Counted from the first letter of the stretch, positions 8,151 to 17,464 are shown. The stretch: DNA of 64,000 nt from Nocardia nova (GCF_002933465.1 NZ_PSZE01000001.1:186001-250000), one strand, 5' to 3'. Notes: generated by a model from the sequence alone, not told the origin. Program-made: numbers and translations.

Positions 8151-10487
8151 CTATTTCTCGTCCGGCACCCACGCCGGGTGCCACAGCCGCCCGGATTCGG
8201 TCCAGTTCATATACCGCACCGTGCCGGTGATTTTCGGCGTCGCCCAGACGGCATCCTTGCGTTCGTCGGCGGTCAGCTCGTTGGCGAAGGGACTGGTCTT
8301 GCGGCGGAGGGGGCGCAGGCGCGCGGTCAGCCCCGACATCTCGCGGTCGCTGAAGCCGGTGCCCACTCGGCCGATGTAATACAGCTCGCCTTCGTGGCGG
8401 ACGCCGACCAGCAGGGAGGCGAATTCTCTTGCGGCGCTGCGACGCCAGCCACCGACGATCACCTCCTGGGTGCGCCAGTTGCGGGTCTTGATCCACGACT
8501 GGCCGCGCTTGCCGGGCAGATACACCGAATCCTTGCGCTTGGCGACGACTCCCTCGAGCCGATGCTCACGGCTGTGTTCCAGGGCGTCCGCACCGGAACC
8601 CTCCAGGCGCGGCGGGACGAGCAGCGAGGGCACGCCCTCGGCCAGCGCCTCCAGCACCTGCCGCCGATCCGCGTAGCGCTTGCGCAGCAGCGAGGTGCCG
8701 TCGAGATACAGCACGTCGAAGGCGACCAGTTCCGCATGGGCCGGATCCGCCTGCAGCAGGGCCAGATTCGACGCGCCCTCGGCGTCGAAGACGACCGCCT
8801 CCCCGTCGAGCACGATCCGATGCCCCCGCAGTTGCCGTCCCACCTCGGCGATGCGCGGATAGCGGTCGGTGACTATATTGCCCGCGCGGCTGCGGATCAC
8901 CACGCCGCCGTCGTCGATTTCCGTGATGACCCGGAACCCGTCCCATTTGGTCTCGAAGACCCAGTCCCGGGCGCTGAGTTTCGCCACTTCCCCGGAGGTC
9001 GCCAGCATCGGCGACAGTCCACGCGGGAACTCGGCCCCGCCCCGCCCGCCGTTCGTGCCTCCTCGCGACGGTGCCGTCGCCCCGGGTGTGTCCGACTCGC
9101 CGTGCTGCCCGTCGTTCGAACCGTCCTGGGCCTCATCGTCTTCCGGCTCCGCGACCTGCGATTTCATCAGGTGCATCAACCACTGCTTGCCGTCGGTGCG
9201 AATGAAGGCGTAGCGGCCGTTGAGGCGCTCGCCGTGAAACTGGACGATCACCTCGTCCGCACGCCACTTTTCGGTGTCGTAGGTGCCGGTGTCCCAGATC
9301 GTCATCTGCCCGCCACCGTATTCGCCGCGCGGAATGGTGCCGTGGAAATGCAAGTATTCCAGCGGATGGTCCTCGGTGTGCACGGCCAGCCGGTTCTGCG
9401 ACGGTGAAGTCGGCGGACCCTTCGGCACCGCCCATGACACCAGCACGCCGTCGCGTTCGAGTCGAACATCCCAGTGCAGTCGCCGAGCGTGATGTTCCTG
9501 AACCACGAAGCGATCACCCGCACCGGGATCGGGCGGGCCGGGCGGAACCGGCTCCGGGGTGCGGGCGGGGTCGCGCATGGACCGGTAGGTCTGCAGCGGA
9601 TCAGCCGCACCGGCACTGCCCAGCGGCGGATCCAGACCCGCCAGCAGATCCCCGTCGGAACGCCAGCGTTCGAGTACCTCGTCGAAGCGCAACTGTCGCA
9701 AATGCTTTCGGTCGGCGATCTCGTCCCAGCTACGCGGCGCCGCTACGGTCGGCTGCTCGCGCCCGCGCAGCGAATACGGCGCGATGGTGGTCTTCGCGGG
9801 GTTGTTCTGGCTCCAGTCCAGGAAGATCCTGCCCGGCCGCACGGCCTTCGCCATCGTCGCCGTGACCAGTGTCGGATGCAGCTTCTCCAGCCCGGTCGCC
9901 AGCTGTTTCGCGACCGTCGAGGCGCCCCCGGGGCTCAGTACCCGGTCCAGCGGTACATAGATGTGAATTCCCTTGCTGCCGCTGGTCACCGGATAGGCGT
10001 CGAGACCGGCGTCGCGCACGGTATCGCGAATCCACAAGGCCACCGTTGCGCAATCGGCCAGGTCCATCCCCGGCCCGGGATCGAGATCGAAGACGATGCG
10101 GGTGGCCGGACCGCGCGATCCGTTCACGAATCGCCATTGCGGCACATGGATTTCCAGCGACGCCTGCTGTCCGAGCCAGGCCAGCCCGGCCACCGAATCG
10201 ATGACCGGATAGTGCACCCGGCGATCGGAATGATCCATCGGCCGGCGCTGAATCCATTTCGGCGCGTGCGCGGCCAGATTCTTCTCGAAGAACGAGGATT
10301 CGCTCACCCCGTTGGGCCAGCGCTTACGCGTCACCGGACGGTCGGCGATATGCGGCAGCAGCGCCGGTGCGATGGCGGTGTAGTAGTCGATCACCGCACC
10401 CTTGGTGGTGCCCGTCGCCGGATACAGCACCTTGTCGAGGTTGGTCAAACCGACCTCGATGCCCCCGAACTCGCGGCGCGCCGCCAT
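8151..10487 (-). CDS. ligD: Multifunctional ATP-dependent DNA ligase LigD (polymerase, phosphoesterase, ligase)
   Basis: A 778-residue non-homologous end-joining protein in the mycobacterial domain order. Residues 10-290 are the primase-like polymerase, with the metal-binding FDLDPG motif near residue 132. Residues about 325-475 form the 3'-phosphoesterase, including VQEHHARRLHWDVRLE and the YGGG loop. A Gly/Asp/Ser-rich linker leads to the ligase, whose ETKWDGFR motif near residue 512 carries the adenylated Lys; DGEAVVF and EGVVAKR follow. The frame is open about 100 codons further upstream, but that extension is Arg/Pro-rich and reads backwards through the next gene, so ATG 10487 was chosen. 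Its usual partner, Ku, is not in this window. The length is close to Rv0938. Confidence 0.95.
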   Translation of the reverse strand: MAARREFGGIEVGLTNLDKVLYPATGTTKGAVIDYYTAIAPALLPHIADRPVTRKRWPNGVSESSFFEKNLAAHAPKWIQRRPMDHSDRRVHYPVIDSVAGLAWLGQQASLEIHVPQWRFVNGSRGPATRIVFDLDPGPGMDLADCATVALWIRDTVRDAGLDAYPVTSGSKGIHIYVPLDRVLSPGGASTVAKQLATGLEKLHPTLVTATMAKAVRPGRIFLDWSQNNPAKTTIAPYSLRGREQPTVAAPRSWDEIADRKHLRQLRFDEVLERWRSDGDLLAGLDPPLGSAGAADPLQTYRSMRDPARTPEPVPPGPPDPGAGDRFVVQEHHARRLHWDVRLERDGVLVSWAVPKGPPTSPSQNRLAVHTEDHPLEYLHFHGTIPRGEYGGGQMTIWDTGTYDTEKWRADEVIVQFHGERLNGRYAFIRTDGKQWLMHLMKSQVAEPEDDEAQDGSNDGQHGESDTPGATAPSRGGTNGGRGGAEFPRGLSPMLATSGEVAKLSARDWVFETKWDGFRVITEIDDGGVVIRSRAGNIVTDRYPRIAEVGRQLRGHRIVLDGEAVVFDAEGASNLALLQADPAHAELVAFDVLYLDGTSLLRKRYADRRQVLEALAEGVPSLLVPPRLEGSGADALEHSREHRLEGVVAKRKDSVYLPGKRGQSWIKTRNWRTQEVIVGGWRRSAAREFASLLVGVRHEGELYYIGRVGTGFSDREMSGLTARLRPLRRKTSPFANELTADERKDAVWATPKITGTVRYMNWTESGRLWHPAWVPDEK

Positions 10488-10596
10488 AGTCGCAGTGTAA
10501 AGCGAAAACAGGCCCCGCCGGAGGAGTGAACCTCCGGCCGGTGCCCGTCGTCGATCGGCGAGGGAGCCCGGCTGTACCGGGCATCGCGCCTCGTGC

Positions 10597-10881
10597 TCAG
10601 CCCTCCGGCGGCCGCGGCGCCTGCGGCGGGGTGGCGGGCGGAGTCTGCGGCGGCGCGGCGGGCGGCTCGGGAGCCGGCGGCGGGGTGTTGCCGCCCTGCT
10701 GGGGGATGTTCTTCTTGATGGCCTCGGTGCCCTTGTCGATGTGATCGGAGTACTTGCCACCGGTCTTCTCGTTGACGAAGCCACCAGCCTTGTCGACAGC
10801 GCCGTGGACCTTGTCCGCGTTCTGCGAGACCGCGTCGCGGCCCTTACCCACCAAACTCTTGAGCGTATCCATCAAACTCAT
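10597..10881 (-). CDS. MT0933/Rv0909-type antitoxin-like small protein
   Basis: A 94-residue acidic and basic helical protein. Residues 1-60 match the MT0933 antitoxin-like family: a short amphipathic N-terminus, then NADKVHGAVDKAGGFVNEKTGGKYSDHIDKG. Residues 62-94 are a Pro/Ala-rich tail ending in PPEG. The start at ATG 10881 is well supported by AAGGAG eight bases upstream. Rv0909 was listed as an antitoxin beside Rv0910 in M. tuberculosis, but proteins of this family are frequent in actinobacteria without any toxin. Here no toxin gene is adjacent; its neighbours are ligD and a metallo-beta-lactamase-fold hydrolase. A toxin-neutralising role is therefore only a family-level suggestion. Confidence 0.75.
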   Translation of the reverse strand: MSLMDTLKSLVGKGRDAVSQNADKVHGAVDKAGGFVNEKTGGKYSDHIDKGTEAIKKNIPQQGGNTPPPAPEPPAAPPQTPPATPPQAPRPPEG

Positions 10882-10913
10882 GAAGCCCACTCCTTCACTC
10901 GTCGACTGCGTTT

Positions 10914-12065
10914 CTAACGCACATCCTCCCACCAGGAGAACTGCGGTGATACCGCATTGGTATCGATCCGCCCGCCGGGAAGCGGCACCGCTATCCGGGT
11001 ACCCGCTGCACGCGCCGCCGCAACAAGTCTGTGGACCGGCTCGGACCAGCCGTGGAAGGCCAGATTGAACGTGGCCCAGTGAATCGGCACCAACATGCCG
11101 TACTCGGCGTCCCCGACACACACGTCGGCGTGGGCGCGCACCGCCTCCTCGGGGTTCATGTGCACATCTGGCCAGTGCACGTCGTAGGCGCCGATCGGCA
11201 GCAGCGTGAGATCGAACGGACCGTGGGTCGCGCCGATTTCGGCGAACGCCTTCGTGTAGCCGGTGTCACCGCCGAAATAGGCCCGCCGCCGCGGGCCCGC
11301 GAACACCCACGACGCCCACAGCGTGGTGTTGCGGGTGAGGCCGCGCCCGGAGAAGTGCCGCGCCTCGGTGCAGGTGACGGTGAGCTCGCCCAGCCCGGGG
11401 CGGGAGATGGAAGTGGAAGTGTTCCAATCCAATTCGACGATGCGCGTCTCCGGCACCTGCCATTTGCGCAGATGGGCGCCGATCCCGATCGGCACCACGA
11501 ACGGGGCGTCCTGGCCGGCCACCAGCGCGCGCACGGTCTCACGATCCAGGTGGTCGTAGTGATCGTGCGAGATGACCACCGCGTCCAGCGACGGCAGCGA
11601 CGACAGTGGCGCCGGGACCGGATGCAGCCGGGCCGGGCCGACCAGCGGCGACGGCGAGACCCGCTCGCTCCAGACCGGATCGGTGAGGATGCGGTAGCCG
11701 TCGACCTCGATCAGCGCGGTGGCGTGGCCGAACCAGGTCACGGCCAGATCGGCCGCCTGCTCCGGATGTTCGGTGCTCGCCAGCGGGATTTCCGCCGGTG
11801 GTCGCCCCACATCGCGGCGGGTCAGCGCCGACAGCAACAGGGACGCGCCCGATCCCGGCGTGATCTGGCTGCTGGGTTCGGTGTTGTGGAACTGCCGGTC
11901 GCGGTAGCTCGCCGACCGCGTCGCCAGCGGTGCGATGGCAGCGGCGGAAGCCCCCATTTCCGCGGGAATCCGCCACGCCGCGCGTGCCACCCAGCGCAAT
12001 CCGACCAGCCCGGCCGCGGCCAGGGCCGCTCTGCGGGCGGCCGCGACGATCTCGGTGCCGGCCAT
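10914..12065 (-). CDS. Metallo-beta-lactamase-fold hydrolase, Rv0906/NAPE-PLD-like
   Basis: A 383-residue member of the metallo-beta-lactamase superfamily, closest in pattern to N-acylphosphatidylethanolamine phospholipase D-like proteins and M. tuberculosis Rv0906. The N-terminus has a hydrophobic Ala-rich stretch (residues 8-30), perhaps a membrane anchor. Metal ligands are seen in TWFGHATALIEVDG, VISHDHYDHLD, EARHFSGRG, FGGDTGY and the late PIHWATFNLAFH. These fit a two-metal site. The ATG shares one base with the TGA of echA6 (TGATG), so the two genes are probably co-translated. That arrangement suggests work on a lipid or acyl-linked substrate, but this is inference from context. Confidence 0.87.
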   Translation of the reverse strand: MAGTEIVAAARRAALAAAGLVGLRWVARAAWRIPAEMGASAAAIAPLATRSASYRDRQFHNTEPSSQITPGSGASLLLSALTRRDVGRPPAEIPLASTEHPEQAADLAVTWFGHATALIEVDGYRILTDPVWSERVSPSPLVGPARLHPVPAPLSSLPSLDAVVISHDHYDHLDRETVRALVAGQDAPFVVPIGIGAHLRKWQVPETRIVELDWNTSTSISRPGLGELTVTCTEARHFSGRGLTRNTTLWASWVFAGPRRRAYFGGDTGYTKAFAEIGATHGPFDLTLLPIGAYDVHWPDVHMNPEEAVRAHADVCVGDAEYGMLVPIHWATFNLAFHGWSEPVHRLVAAARAAGTRIAVPLPGGRIDTNAVSPQFSWWEDVR

Positions 12066-12790
12066 CAGCGCCCCACGAACTTCGCCGCGCGCTTCTGTTC
12101 CCGCGCCCGCCGCGCCTCCTGGGCGTCAGCGCTGCGCCAGGCGGCCTCCAGGGCGGCGCGCTGCTCGGGAGTGTCCTCGCCGCGGGTGCCGTCGTCGTTG
12201 AACACCAGCTTGAGGTGACGTAGCGAGAGCGGGGCGAGCTGGGCGATCGACTTGGCCCACTCCTGCGCGTCGGCCAGCGTGCCGAGGCGGTTGGCGAAGC
12301 CGAAAGTGTATGCGTCGGAGGCGGATACGCTCTCGGCACCCATCAGCACGGTCCGCGCCGGGCCGCCACCGATCAGCGAGACCAGGCGGCGCACCGTCCA
12401 GCGATCCACCGAAATGCCCAGCTTCGCGGCCGGAATGGCGATATAGGAATCCGGGCTCATCACCCGCAGATCGGAGGCCAGCGCCAGCTGCACCCCGGCG
12501 CCGAGCGCGCCGCCGTTGATGGCGGAGATCACCGGCACCGGGACCGTCTCGATGGTACGCAACAGACCGATCAGTTCGTCGAGGAAATCCGACGAGTAGA
12601 CGCCGGACAAATCGGCGCCGGCACTGAAAATCGGACCCTGACCGGTCAGCACGATCACCCGCGCGTCGGCCGCCGCGGACGTGACGGCCGCACGCAACGC
12701 TGCCACCAACTCGTCGTTGAGGGCGTTGCGGCGCTGCGGGCGCTGCAATTCGATGGTGACCACGTCACCATCCCGGCTCACTGCGAGCAT
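12065..12790 (-). CDS. echA6: EchA6-like enoyl-CoA hydratase-fold protein, probably non-hydratase
   Basis: A 241-residue crotonase-fold protein strongly resembling M. tuberculosis EchA6. Conserved stretches include IELQRPQRRNALND, VLTGQGPIFSAGADLSG and the oxyanion-hole segment SAINGGALGAGVQLALASDLRV. At the place of the second catalytic Glu of true hydratases the chain reads AIPAAKLGISVDRW, with Ala in place of that residue, as in EchA6, which is described as lacking hydratase activity and binding long acyl-CoAs for the FAS-II system. ATG 12790 was chosen over an upstream GTG because GGAGAGG precedes it and the length matches EchA6. The next gene starts within its stop codon. Confidence 0.88.
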   Translation of the reverse strand: MLAVSRDGDVVTIELQRPQRRNALNDELVAALRAAVTSAAADARVIVLTGQGPIFSAGADLSGVYSSDFLDELIGLLRTIETVPVPVISAINGGALGAGVQLALASDLRVMSPDSYIAIPAAKLGISVDRWTVRRLVSLIGGGPARTVLMGAESVSASDAYTFGFANRLGTLADAQEWAKSIAQLAPLSLRHLKLVFNDDGTRGEDTPEQRAALEAAWRSADAQEARRAREQKRAAKFVGR

Positions 12791-12932
12791 CTGACCTCTC
12801 CCCATTCGCACGGTTTCTCTTCCGGGGGGCACACCTCACCGCACCCGCCGGTCGGTATGGACTCCTCGGTATCGACTCCACTGTATGCGGCGGACAGTTG
12901 CCGCAGCGCACCCGACGCGTACTGTGACGGCG

Positions 12933-14096
12933 GTGACCGCACCCGATTTCGAGATTGTGGTGATCGGCGCCGGCCAGGCCGGACTGTCGGTCGGCTATCA
13001 TCTGCGGCGGCTCGGATTGACACCGGGAATCGACTTCCTCATCGTCGACCACTCCCCCGGCCCCGGAGGGGCATGGCAATTCCGCTGGCCCTCACTGACT
13101 TTGAGCACGGTGAATCGCGTACACGATCTGCCGGGGATGTCGTTCACCGAAACGCTGCCGCCCGGCTCGGATTCCGTATCCGCCGCGACCGCGGTGCCGC
13201 ACTATTTCGAGCTGTACGAGAAGCGTTTCGACCTGCGGGTTCGCCGACCGCTATCGGTACGGGTGGTGTGCGATCGGGCAACCACCGCGACATGTCCCGG
13301 GACGGCCGTGGACGGGCTGGTACACGTCGAGACCGTGGCCGGCGATTCGAGGCGATCGACGGATGCGCCGACCGAGCTACCGGGTGTCGGCGACCGGACC
13401 CTCCGGGTGCGCGGCGTGATCAATGCCACCGGCACCTGGGAAAAGCCGTTCATTCCGTACTATCCGGGCGCCGAAACCTTCGCCGGGCGGCACTTGCACG
13501 CCCACGACTACCGCAGCGCGGCAGAGTTCGCCGGCAAGCACGTCGTGGTCGTCGGCGCGGGCATCTCCGCGGTCCAGCTGCTGGACGAGATTTCCCAGGT
13601 CACCGGCACGACGTGGGTGTCGCGGACGGAGCCGCGCTGGCGGGAGGGGCCGTTCGGTCCCGACGAGGGCCGCCGGGCGGTCGCGATGGTCGAGGATCGG
13701 GTGCGACGGGGATTGCCGCCGCGGTCGGTGGTCTCGGTGACCGGCCTGCCGGTCGACGACCGGATTCGCGCCGCTCGCGCGCGCGGCGCGCTGACCTGGC
13801 ATCCGATGTTCGCCCGCATCGAACCGGAGGGCGTGCGCTGGCCCGACGGCAGCTTTCAGGCCGCCGACGTGATCCTCTGGGCCACCGGCTTCCGGAGCGC
13901 GCTCGACCACCTGGCGCCGCTGCGACTGCGCGGGCCCGGCGGCGGCATCGCGATGACGGGCCGGCTCGCTACCCAGGTAGCCGCCGACCCGCGCATCCAT
14001 TTGATCGGTTACGGGCCGTCGGCCAGCACCATCGGCGCGAACCGGGCAGGGCGCGCCGCAGCGGTCGAGCTGACGCGCTACCTGGGTCTGCGCTGA
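12933..14096 (+). CDS. FAD/NAD(P)-dependent flavin monooxygenase
   Basis: A protein of about 387 residues with two dinucleotide-binding folds. GAGQAGLSVGYHLRRLG near the N-terminus binds FAD, and VVVVGAGISAVQLLDEI in the middle should bind NAD(P)H. GPGGAWQFRWPSLTLSTVNRVHDLPG matches the WxxRW..L family of FAD-dependent oxidoreductases related to flavin monooxygenases and CzcO. LWATGFRSALDHLAP is the usual late motif. No perfect Baeyer-Villiger fingerprint is seen, so it differs from the enzyme at 2.5 kb. GTG 12933 is taken as start; the frame opens at 12885 but the added residues look non-conserved. It diverges from echA6. The substrate is unknown. Confidence 0.8.
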   Translation: MTAPDFEIVVIGAGQAGLSVGYHLRRLGLTPGIDFLIVDHSPGPGGAWQFRWPSLTLSTVNRVHDLPGMSFTETLPPGSDSVSAATAVPHYFELYEKRFDLRVRRPLSVRVVCDRATTATCPGTAVDGLVHVETVAGDSRRSTDAPTELPGVGDRTLRVRGVINATGTWEKPFIPYYPGAETFAGRHLHAHDYRSAAEFAGKHVVVVGAGISAVQLLDEISQVTGTTWVSRTEPRWREGPFGPDEGRRAVAMVEDRVRRGLPPRSVVSVTGLPVDDRIRAARARGALTWHPMFARIEPEGVRWPDGSFQAADVILWATGFRSALDHLAPLRLRGPGGGIAMTGRLATQVAADPRIHLIGYGPSASTIGANRAGRAAAVELTRYLGLR

Positions 14097-14194
14097 GCGT
14101 CGGACCCGAATTTTTCGTGCAAACCGGGCCCGATCAGCCGGTTTTCCGCGAAATCACGCAAGTTCGCACGGATAGTTCGGCCCCGGGCAACGCG

Positions 14195-15049
14195 TCAGTC
14201 CAGCCCCATCGCGAACGTGTCGGGATCCGGGCCGACGCGGCTACCGGTGTCGAGGGCATTGAGGGTCGCCATCTGCTCGGCGTCGAGTTCGAAGGCGAAC
14301 ACATCGAAGTTCTCGCGGATCCGTTCCGGATTCACCGACTTGGGAATGACGATATTGCCCAACTGCAGGTGCCACCGGATCAAGACCTGGGCGGGCGTGC
14401 GGCCGACCTGTTCGGCGACCGCGCCCACGGTCGGGTCCTTCAGTTCGGCACCCTGGCCGAGCGGGCTCCACGCCTCGGTGGCGATGCCGTGTTCCGCATG
14501 GAAGGCCCGCAGCGTGTTCTGTGCGAGCGCCGGATGCAATTCGACCTGGTTCACGGCGGGCACCTCACCGGTCTCACCGATCAGTCGCCGCAGATGTTCC
14601 GGCTGGAAGTTCGAGACGCCGATCGAACCGATGCGCCCCTGCGACTTCAGCGATTGGAAGGCGCGGAACGTGTCGATGTAGCGGTCCGCGCTCGGCACCG
14701 GCCAGTGGATCAGATACATGTCGAGGTACTCGAACCCGAGCCGTTTCATACTCGCGTCGAACGCGCGCAGGGCCGAGTCGTACCCCTGGTCGGCATTCCA
14801 CAGTTTGGTGGTGATGAAGACCTCGTCGCGCTCCAATCCCGATTCGGCGATCGCGCGTCCCACCTCGGCCTCGTTCCTGTACGCCGCCGCGGTGTCGATG
14901 CTGCGATACCCCGCCTCGAGCGCGGCGGTCACCGTGTCGAAGGTCTGTCCCTCCGGCACCTGGAAAACCCCGAAGCCCAGCCTCGGAATCAGATGGCCGT
15001 CGTTGAGAATCACCGACGGTACTGTGCTGCTCTCGCTGCGAAAGGTCAC
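14195..15049 (-). CDS. Aldo/keto reductase
   Basis: A 284-residue NADPH-dependent aldo/keto reductase reducing aldehydes or ketones to alcohols. The family tetrad is visible: Asp and Tyr in YRSIDTAAAYRNE, Lys in FITTKLW and His in YLIHWP. The cofactor region VIPKSVNPERIRENFDVF is also clear. The length is typical. The frame extends 36 codons further upstream to 15157, but those residues look non-conserved. GTG 15049, giving VTFRSESSTVPSVILNDG, fits the usual N-terminus of the family. The gene is convergent with the flavin monooxygenase and runs in the same direction as the downstream and upstream minus-strand genes. It resembles 2,5-diketo-D-gluconate-reductase-like enzymes; the physiological substrate is not known. 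Confidence 0.9.
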   Translation of the reverse strand: MTFRSESSTVPSVILNDGHLIPRLGFGVFQVPEGQTFDTVTAALEAGYRSIDTAAAYRNEAEVGRAIAESGLERDEVFITTKLWNADQGYDSALRAFDASMKRLGFEYLDMYLIHWPVPSADRYIDTFRAFQSLKSQGRIGSIGVSNFQPEHLRRLIGETGEVPAVNQVELHPALAQNTLRAFHAEHGIATEAWSPLGQGAELKDPTVGAVAEQVGRTPAQVLIRWHLQLGNIVIPKSVNPERIRENFDVFAFELDAEQMATLNALDTGSRVGPDPDTFAMGLD

Positions 15050-15193
15050 CGTTCCGACCGTAGAAGCGGTTTGCCGAGCCGTCAACGACGCGCACCTGCG
15101 TGTTCGCAGTTGTCGGCGGTCGACGAGGACCAGGCTTCCCGCGGCCCCATCTTTCATCCGTCGCGGGAGCCCGGCCGCTGCTGGCGCGGGAGG

Positions 15194-16768
15194 TCAGCCG
15201 GGGACGCCGAGACGGCGGTAGCGGCCCGAGCGCCGCGCTCTCAGATCGCCTGTGGGCCGACCGCGCAGTTCGGACAATTCCGCGGCGATCGCGGCGACCA
15301 TGCGGCGGGAGAAGTCGATCGGTTCGTGGGCGGCGTCGGGGATCTCCGGGACGATGCGGTCGACGACGCCGTCGGTGAGCAGGTCGGCCGCGCCGACTCG
15401 TTGGGCGGCCGCGAGGTCCGGCGCATGGTCCGTATCACGGAAGACGATGGCGCTGGCGCCTTCCGGTGGAAGTGGCGCCAGCCAGGCGTGCGTCGCGGCG
15501 AGGACCCGGTCGGCGGGCAGCAGGGCCAATGCCCCACCGCCGGTGCCCTGGCCCAGCAGTACCGACACGGTCGGCGTGTCCAGGGTGACCAAATCCGCTA
15601 GGCAGCGGGCGATTTCGGGTGCCAGGCCGCGCTCTTCGGCCTCCTGGGACAGCGCCGCGCCCGCGGTATCGATGACCAGGACCAGCGGGAGGTGGAGTTC
15701 GGCGGCGAGGTGCATACTGCGGCGGGCCTCGCGCAATGCGGCTGGCCCCATGGTGTTCTCGCCGGTCTGGCCGGCCCGGTCGTGACCGAAGATCACGCAC
15801 GACTCGCCGCGCAGCCGGGCCAGCGCGTGGACGACGGTGCGGTCGGATTCGCCTTGACCGGTGCCGCTCAAGGGCACGCGATCGGTCGCCTGCCGCAACA
15901 GCTCGCGAATACCCGGACGCCGCGGGTCACGAGAGATCAGCACCGACTCCCAAGCCGATGAAGCGGTTCGGTCGGCAGCACCTGGTGAAATCGCTCGGTC
16001 AGCACCCGATGCGTCCGCATGCCCAGTTCTCGCGACACCCGTTCGCCCGAGGATCGACTGCGTGGGCGTAGCGAAGGGCAGCGAATCGGGCTGTCCCGCA
16101 ATTGAAGTCGTCACATTCAACACCCGGTGCGCGATCCGGCGGAAGAACCGGACCGGCACGACCCCGTCGATCACCCCGTTGTGATACAGGTTCTCCGCGA
16201 TCTGCACGCCCTCGGGGAACGGCCGGTCGTAGAGCGCCTCGTACACCCGCGGTCCGAGGAATCCGATCAACGCGCCGGGTTCGGCGAAGGTCATGTGCCC
16301 CAGCGAGCCCCAGGACGCGAACACGCCGCCCATCGTGGGATTGCGCAGATATACCAGATACGGATGCCCGGCCGATTTGTGCGCGGCCACCGCGCCCGCG
16401 ATCTTCACCATCTGAACGAAGGCGACCGTGCCCTCCTGCATGCGGGTTCCGCCGGAGGTGGGCGAGGCGAGCAAGGGCAGACCCAGTTCGGTGGCGCGTT
16501 CGACGGCGGTGACGATCCGCTCGGCGGCCGCCACGCCTATCGATCCGGCCAGAAAGCCGAATTCACACGCGATCACCGCGACGCGCCGCCCGCGCAACCG
16601 TCCCTCACCGGTCAGCACCGATTCGTCGGTGCCGCTGCGTTCGACCGCGGCGGTCAGTTCCGCGCGATACGCCGGCGACGTGGCGACCTCGATCGGTTCT
16701 CGATCCCAGCTGCGGTACGAACCGGGATCGAGCACACCGTCGAAAAACTCACGCGCCGAGATCTTCAC
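15194..16768 (-). CDS. accD3: Acyl-CoA carboxylase carboxyltransferase AccD3-like
   Basis: A 524-residue carboxyltransferase of biotin-dependent acyl-CoA carboxylases, matching the AccD3 type (Rv0904c) that fuses beta- and alpha-like halves. The first half has FGFLAGSIGVAAAERIV, SPTSGGTRMQEGT and NPTMGGVFASWGSLGH. The second half has DTAGAALSQEAEERG and LLGQGTGGGALALLPADRV, typical of the alpha subunit. A variable Ala/Ser-rich linker at residues 245-275 joins them. The enzyme transfers the carboxyl group from biotin to acetyl-CoA or another acyl-CoA. The carrier and carboxylase subunit is not in this window. ATG 16768 is the start. Synteny with echA6 supports the assignment. Confidence 0.9.
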   Translation of the reverse strand: MKISAREFFDGVLDPGSYRSWDREPIEVATSPAYRAELTAAVERSGTDESVLTGEGRLRGRRVAVIACEFGFLAGSIGVAAAERIVTAVERATELGLPLLASPTSGGTRMQEGTVAFVQMVKIAGAVAAHKSAGHPYLVYLRNPTMGGVFASWGSLGHMTFAEPGALIGFLGPRVYEALYDRPFPEGVQIAENLYHNGVIDGVVPVRFFRRIAHRVLNVTTSIAGQPDSLPFATPTQSILGRTGVARTGHADASGADRAISPGAADRTASSAWESVLISRDPRRPGIRELLRQATDRVPLSGTGQGESDRTVVHALARLRGESCVIFGHDRAGQTGENTMGPAALREARRSMHLAAELHLPLVLVIDTAGAALSQEAEERGLAPEIARCLADLVTLDTPTVSVLLGQGTGGGALALLPADRVLAATHAWLAPLPPEGASAIVFRDTDHAPDLAAAQRVGAADLLTDGVVDRIVPEIPDAAHEPIDFSRRMVAAIAAELSELRGRPTGDLRARRSGRYRRLGVPG

Positions 16769-16861
16769 GCCCCGAGCGTAACCGCGCCGGAACGGGTGAT
16801 CGGCGGGCGTGGTGCCACCGCGTGCCGACGCGGCCGCGTCGTGCGGCCGGTCGTCGGCGTA

Positions 16862-17464
16862 TCAGTAACCCTGAACCACTTTGCGCAGCGCGTACTCGGT
16901 GACCGAGACCAGCGCCTGCTTCACCGGCTCGCGGCGGCGCGCGTCGATCGACATGATCGGCACGTCCGCCGGGACGGCCAGCGCCTGGCGGATGTCCTCC
17001 AGGGGGTACCGCGGTGCGTCGTCGAACTCGTTGATGGCGACCAGGAACGGCAGCCCGCGAGCCTCGAAGTAGTCGACGGCGGCGAAGGAATCCTCGAGCC
17101 GTCTGGTGTCGATCAGCACTACCGCCCCGATGGCGCCGCGAATCAGGTCGTCCCACATGAACCAGAAGCGGTACTGGCCGGGTGTGCCGAACAGATAAAG
17201 CACCAAATCGTCGGCCAGGCTGATCCTGCCGAAGTCCATGGCCACCGTGGTGGTGGCCTTCGTCGGCACGGCGGCCAGGCTGTCGACGCCCACACTGGCG
17301 TTGGTCACCAAAGCCTCGGTGCGCAGCGGAACAATCTCCGATACAGCACCGACCAAGGTCGTCTTGCCCACACCGAAACCACCGGCCACCACGATCTTCG
17401 CGGAGGTCGGCTTGGCGTTGCGGGTATCGACCTGGGCCGTCGAATCAAATACGCCGGAGTCCAC
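16862..17464 (-). CDS. Conservon GTP/ATP-binding protein CvnD
   Basis: A 200-residue small GTPase-like protein, the fourth member of an actinobacterial conservon. The P-loop GGFGVGKTTLVGAVSEI is at residues 28-44. Later come YLFGTPGQYRFWFMWDDL, corresponding to the switch II DxPG region with GTPGQ, and AINEFDD in place of NKxD. Conservon GTPases are thought to work downstream of a membrane sensor kinase and roadblock partner. The GTG start lies 20 bases inside the end of the DUF742 gene and has AAAGG before it. It resembles Rv3362c. It is last in the operon. Confidence 0.92.
   Translation of the reverse strand: MDSGVFDSTAQVDTRNAKPTSAKIVVAGGFGVGKTTLVGAVSEIVPLRTEALVTNASVGVDSLAAVPTKATTTVAMDFGRISLADDLVLYLFGTPGQYRFWFMWDDLIRGAIGAVVLIDTRRLEDSFAAVDYFEARGLPFLVAINEFDDAPRYPLEDIRQALAVPADVPIMSIDARRREPVKQALVSVTEYALRKVVQGY

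Noticed and set aside
7237..8496. Minus-strand open frame of 419 codons over the secreted-protein gene
   Set aside because: Arg/Gly-rich, overlaps the signal-peptide gene and ligD; typical shadow.
10488..10784. 100-residue N-terminal extension of LigD
   Set aside because: The extension is Arg/Pro-rich, starts inside the antitoxin-like gene in another frame and is not expected in LigD.
10597..10881. Complete toxin-antitoxin module
   Set aside because: No toxin candidate is adjacent; only the antitoxin-like protein is seen.
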